This document shows, in pieces, positions 60,539 through 64,000 of a stretch of DNA of 64,000 bases. Under the pieces are notes generated by a model. It was not told the DNA's origin and searched no databases. It was given only the letters and a program-made list of their open reading frames with translations. A program made the position numbers and the translations under genes. This DNA comes from Hydractinia symbiolongicarpus (taxonomy: Eukaryota; Cnidaria; Hydrozoa; Anthoathecata; Hydractiniidae). Each line of letters opens with the position of its first letter. Within the stretch, counting starts at the first letter, position 1. The stretch covers positions 21,261,001 through 21,325,000 of the forward strand of contig NC_079875.1 of the NCBI RefSeq assembly GCF_029227915.1, given 5' to 3'.

Positions 60539-63500
60539 TTACAGCCTTTATAGGACTGTGCACGTAGTTAAGAGTGTTCTAAGGCAACGGGGCTAATGAA
60601 GACGACTTGGGACGTTGTCGCGCATTGAGACTGGAACGACTAGTCCAATGGTAACTTGTCCAGGCAGATGGAACCACGTGATTTACGCGTGAGGCCTTTA
60701 TTAGACTGCAAAAGGCCACATTACGGTCTTTATAGCACTGTGAAGTTAGTTAAGAGTGTTTTAAGGCCATGGCGCTAAGGAAAACCACTTGGAACGTTGT
60801 AGGGCATTGTGACTGGAAGGAATAGTCCGATGGTAAGCTGCGCAGGCAGATGAAACGACGTGATTTACATGTGAGGCTTTTATTAGACTGGAAAAGGGCA
60901 TATTATAGCCTTTGTAGGACGATGCACGTAGTTAAGAGTGTTCTAAAGCGACGGCGCTAAGGAAAACGACTTGGGACGTTGTAGCGCATTGAGACTGGAA
61001 GGACTAGTCCAATGGTAACCTGCACAGGCATATGGAACAACGTGATTTACGTGTGAGGTCTTTATTAGACTGCAAAAGGCCATAATACGGTCGTTATAGG
61101 GCTGTGCACGTAATTAAGAGAGTTCTGAGGCCACGGCGCTAAAGAGAACCACTTGGAACGTTGTTGTGCATTGAGACTGGAAGGAATAGTCAATTGGTAA
61201 CCTGCGCAGGCAGATGGAACCTCGTGATTTACGTGTGAGGTCTTTATTAGACTGCAAAAGGTCATATTACAGCCTTTATAGGACTGTGCACGTAGTGAAG
61301 AGAGTTCTAAGGCGACGGCGCTAATGAAAACGACTTGGGACGTTGTAGCGCATTGAGACTGGAACGAATAGTCCAATGGTAACCTGCACAGGCAGATGGA
61401 ACAACGTGATTTACGTGTGAGGCCTTTATTACCCTGCAAAACGCCATATTACGGTCGTTATAGGGCTGTGCACGTAATTAAGAGAGCTCTAAAGCCACGG
61501 CGCTAAATAGAACCACTTGGAACGTTGTAGGGCATTGAGACTGGAAGGAATAGTCCAATGGTAAGCTGCACAGGCAGGTGAAACCACGTGATTTACGTGT
61601 GAGGCCTTTATTAGACTGCAAAAGGCCATATTACAGCCTTTATAGGACGATGCACGTAGTTAAGAGTGTTGAAAAGCGACGGCGCTAAGCAAAACGACTT
61701 GGGACGTTGTACCACATTGAGACTTGAAGGACTAGTCCAATGGTAACCTGCGCAGGCAGATGGAACCTCGTGATTTACGTGTGAGGTCTTTATTTGACTG
61801 CAAAAGGCCATATTAAAGCCCTTATATGATTGTGCACGTAGTTAAGAGTGTTCTAAGTCGACGGCACTAATGAAAATGACTTGGGATGTTGTAGCGCATT
61901 GAGACTGGAACGACTAGTCCAATGGTAACATGCACAGGCAGATGAAACCACGTGATTTACATGTGAGGCTTTTATTAGACTGGAAAAGGGCATATTATAG
62001 CCTTTGTAGGACGATGCACGTAGTTAAGAGTGTTCTAAAGCGACGGCGCTAATGAAAACAACTTGGGACGTTGTAGCGCATTGAGACTGGAAGGAATAGT
62101 CCAATGGTAACCTGGGCAGACAGGTGAAACCACGTGATTTACATGTGAGGCTTTTATTAGACTGGAAAAGGGCATATTATAGCCTTTGTAGGACGATGCA
62201 CGCACTTAAGAGTGTTCTAAGGCAACGGCGCTAAGGAAAACCACTTGGAACGTTGTAGTGCATTGACTATGGAAGGAATATTCCAATGGTAACCGGCGCA
62301 GGCATCTGAAACCACTTGAGTTACGTCTGCGGCCTTTATTGGACTGCAAAAGGCCATATTACAGCCTTTATAGGACTGTGCACGCAGTTAATAGTGTTCT
62401 AAGGCGACGGCGCTAATGAAAGCGACTTTGGACGATGAAGCGCATTGAGACTGGAACGACTAGTCCAATGGTAACTTGTCCAGGCAGATGGAACCACGTG
62501 ATTTACGCGTTAGGCCTTTATTAGACTGCAAAAAGCCATATTACAGCCTTTATAAGACTGTGCACGTAGTTAAGAGTGTTGTAAGGCAACGGCGCTAATG
62601 AGAACGACTTGGGACGTTGTAGCGCATTGAGACTGGAACGACAAGTCCAATGGTAATCGGCGCAGGCAGCTGAAACCGCGTGATTTACGTGTTAGGCCTT
62701 TATTAGACTGCAAAAGGCCACATTACGGTCTTTATGGCACTGTTCACGTAGTTAAGAGTGTTCTAAGGCCATGGCGCTAAGGAAAACCACTTTGAAAGTT
62801 GTAGTGCATTGACAATGAAAGGAATATTCCAATGGTAACCTGCGAGGCTAGATGGAACCATGTGATTTACGTGCGAGGCATTTATTAGACTGCAAAAGGC
62901 CATATTACAGCCTTTATAGGACTGTGCACGTAGTTAAGAGTGTTCTAAGGCAACGGGGCTAATGAAGACGACTTGGGACGTTGTCGCGCATTGAGACTGG
63001 AACGACTAGTCCAATGGTAACTTGTCCAGGCAGATGGAACCACGTGATTTACGCGTGAGGCCTTTATTAGACTGCAAAAGGCCACATTACGGTCTTTATA
63101 GCACTGTGAAGTTAGTTAAGAGTGTTCTAAGGCCATGGCGCTAAGGAAAACCACTTGGAACGTTGTAGGGCATTGTGACTGGAAGGAATAGTCCGATGGT
63201 AAGCTGCGCAGGCAGATGAAACCACGTGATTTACATGTGAGGCTTTTATTAGACTGGAAAAGGGCATATTATAGCCTTTGTAGGACGATGCACGTAGTTA
63301 AGAGTGTTCTAAAGCGACGGCGCTAAGGAAAACGACTTGGGACGTTGTAGCGCATTGAGACTGGAAGGACTAGTCCAATGGTAACCTGCACAGGCATATG
63401 GAACAACGTGATTTACGTGTGAGGTCTTTATTAGACTGCAAAAGGCCATAATACGGTCGTTATAGGGCTGTGCACGTAATTAAGAGAGTTCTGAGGCCAC

Positions 63501-64000
63501 GGCGCTAAAGAGAACCACTTGGAACGTTGTTGTGCATTGAGACTGGAAGGAATAGTCAATTGGTAACCTGCGCAGGCAGATGGAACCTCGTGATTTACGT
63601 GTGAGGTCTTTATTAGACTGCAAAAGGTCATATTACAGCCTTTATAGGACTGTGCACGTAGTGAAGAGAGTTCTAAGGCGACGGCGCTAATGAAAACGAC
63701 TTGGGACGTTGTAGCGCATTGAGACTGGAACGAATAGTCCAATGGTAACCTGCACAGGCAGATGGAACAACGTGATTTACGTGTGAGGCCTTTATTACCC
63801 TGCAAAACGCCATATTACGGTCGTTATAGGGCTGTGCACGTAATTAAGAGAGCTCTAAAGCCACGGCGCTAAATAGAACCACTTGGAACGTTGTAGGGCA
63901 TTGAGACTGGAAGGAATAGTCCAATGGTAAGCTGCACAGGCAGGTGAAACCACGTGATTTACGTGTGAGGCCTTTATTAGACTGCAAAAGGCCATATTAC
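60539..64000 (+). repeat. 13-monomer tandem duplication (2366 bp), second copy cut by the window end
   Basis: Monomers 60539, 60721, 60903, 61085, 61267 and 61449 recur at 62905, 63087, 63269, 63451, 63633 and 63815 (offset 2366). The order corresponds to 25452-27453, with the private CCCTTATATGATTG and CTAAGTCGACGG variant at 61813. Monomer 62177 is a hybrid (front TTATAGCCTTTGTAGG, body of the GGAATATTCC type). The last four bases, 63997-64000, begin the next monomer. Confidence 0.9.

Larger units (their letters stand above)
1..64000 (+). repeat. Satellite array of 182-bp monomers spanning the whole window
   Basis: A TTAC-type start recurs at 1, 183, 365, 547, 729 and onward to 63997. I followed this phase through the window and the spacings balance exactly: 352 complete monomers plus 4 bases. 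323 monomers are exactly 182 bp. The exceptions are 24 of 181 bp, two of 159 bp (9462, 39807), one of 176 bp (37266) and two of 186 bp (51068, 52346). All monomers point the same way and no foreign sequence interrupts them. Recognisable core words per monomer include ACTAGTCCAATGGTAACC, CACGTGATTTACGTG and GCAAAAGGCCATATTAC, each with type-specific variants. A length near 180 bp is typical of centromeric satellites in many plants and animals; that this one is centromeric is inference. No coding gene is supported anywhere: the short open frames, all on the minus strand, are by-products of the repeat. Confidence 0.98.

Noticed and set aside
1-64000. Known satellites (Arabidopsis 180-bp, maize knob or CentC, rice CentO, primate alpha satellite)
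   Set aside because: The length class is similar for some, but the monomer shares no recognisable motif with these as I remember them. A database search would be needed to name a lineage.
1-64000. tRNA, rRNA or other RNA genes within the repeat
   Set aside because: I saw no A/B boxes in proper spacing, no cloverleaf and no rRNA-like stretch. The short hairpins are too small and too variable.
1-64000. A novel gene-encoded system hidden in the array
   Set aside because: I followed the phase through all 352 monomers and found no residual sequence unexplained by the satellite, so there is no room for one in this window.

Overview
The window is one uninterrupted eukaryotic satellite DNA array. 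Reading it by phase, I count 352 complete head-to-tail monomers plus 4 bases of the next. All lie in the same orientation. 323 of them are exactly 182 bp; 24 are 181 bp, two are 159 bp, one is 176 bp and two are 186 bp. I see no gene, no RNA gene, no transposon and no non-satellite base. A monomer near nucleosome-repeat length, layered higher-order repeats (HORs) and a total lack of genes suggest a centromeric or other constitutive-heterochromatin array from a long-read assembly. I do not recognise the monomer, and it does not resemble the well-known plant or primate centromere satellites as I remember them, so I leave the lineage open. CpG-site behaviour suggests a genome that methylates CpG.

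Layout. The array has nested periods. (1) The 182-bp monomer. (2) A 4-monomer unit of 728 bp at 1-1820, 3458-5277 and 34174-35628. (3) An 8-monomer unit of 1456 bp between about 10.9 and 15.4 kb and in its copies. (4) A 19-monomer unit of 3457 bp in tandem at 1-3457 and 3458-6914, with a third rearranged copy at 34174-37441. (5) A 37-monomer unit of 6733 bp at 9985-16717, partly repeated at 16718-22540. (6) A 20-monomer unit of 3633 bp at 27818-31450, partly repeated at 31451-34173. (7) The order of blocks from position 1 starts again at 34174 (188 monomers later), so the window looks like one superblock of about 34.2 kb plus most of a second. The second superblock has been re-expanded by its own local duplications of 7, 4, 15, 7, 2 and 13 monomers.

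How it works. Nothing here encodes a product. The array appears to evolve by in-register unequal exchange: nearly every block edge is a hybrid monomer whose front matches one monomer type and whose back matches another, with the 182-bp phase kept. The second half of the monomer is packed with short dyad symmetries (about positions 100-107, 117-126, 137-151 and 155-179, plus a hairpin across the monomer boundary). These are candidates for non-B DNA or protein binding. I found no separate undescribed genetic system. The notable content is the multi-level repeat architecture, the dyad cluster and the CpG mutation pattern.

Convention: monomer position 1 is the first T of the TTAC motif that follows GGCCATA. 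My hand-built composite monomer is 182 bp with 87 G+C (about 48%).
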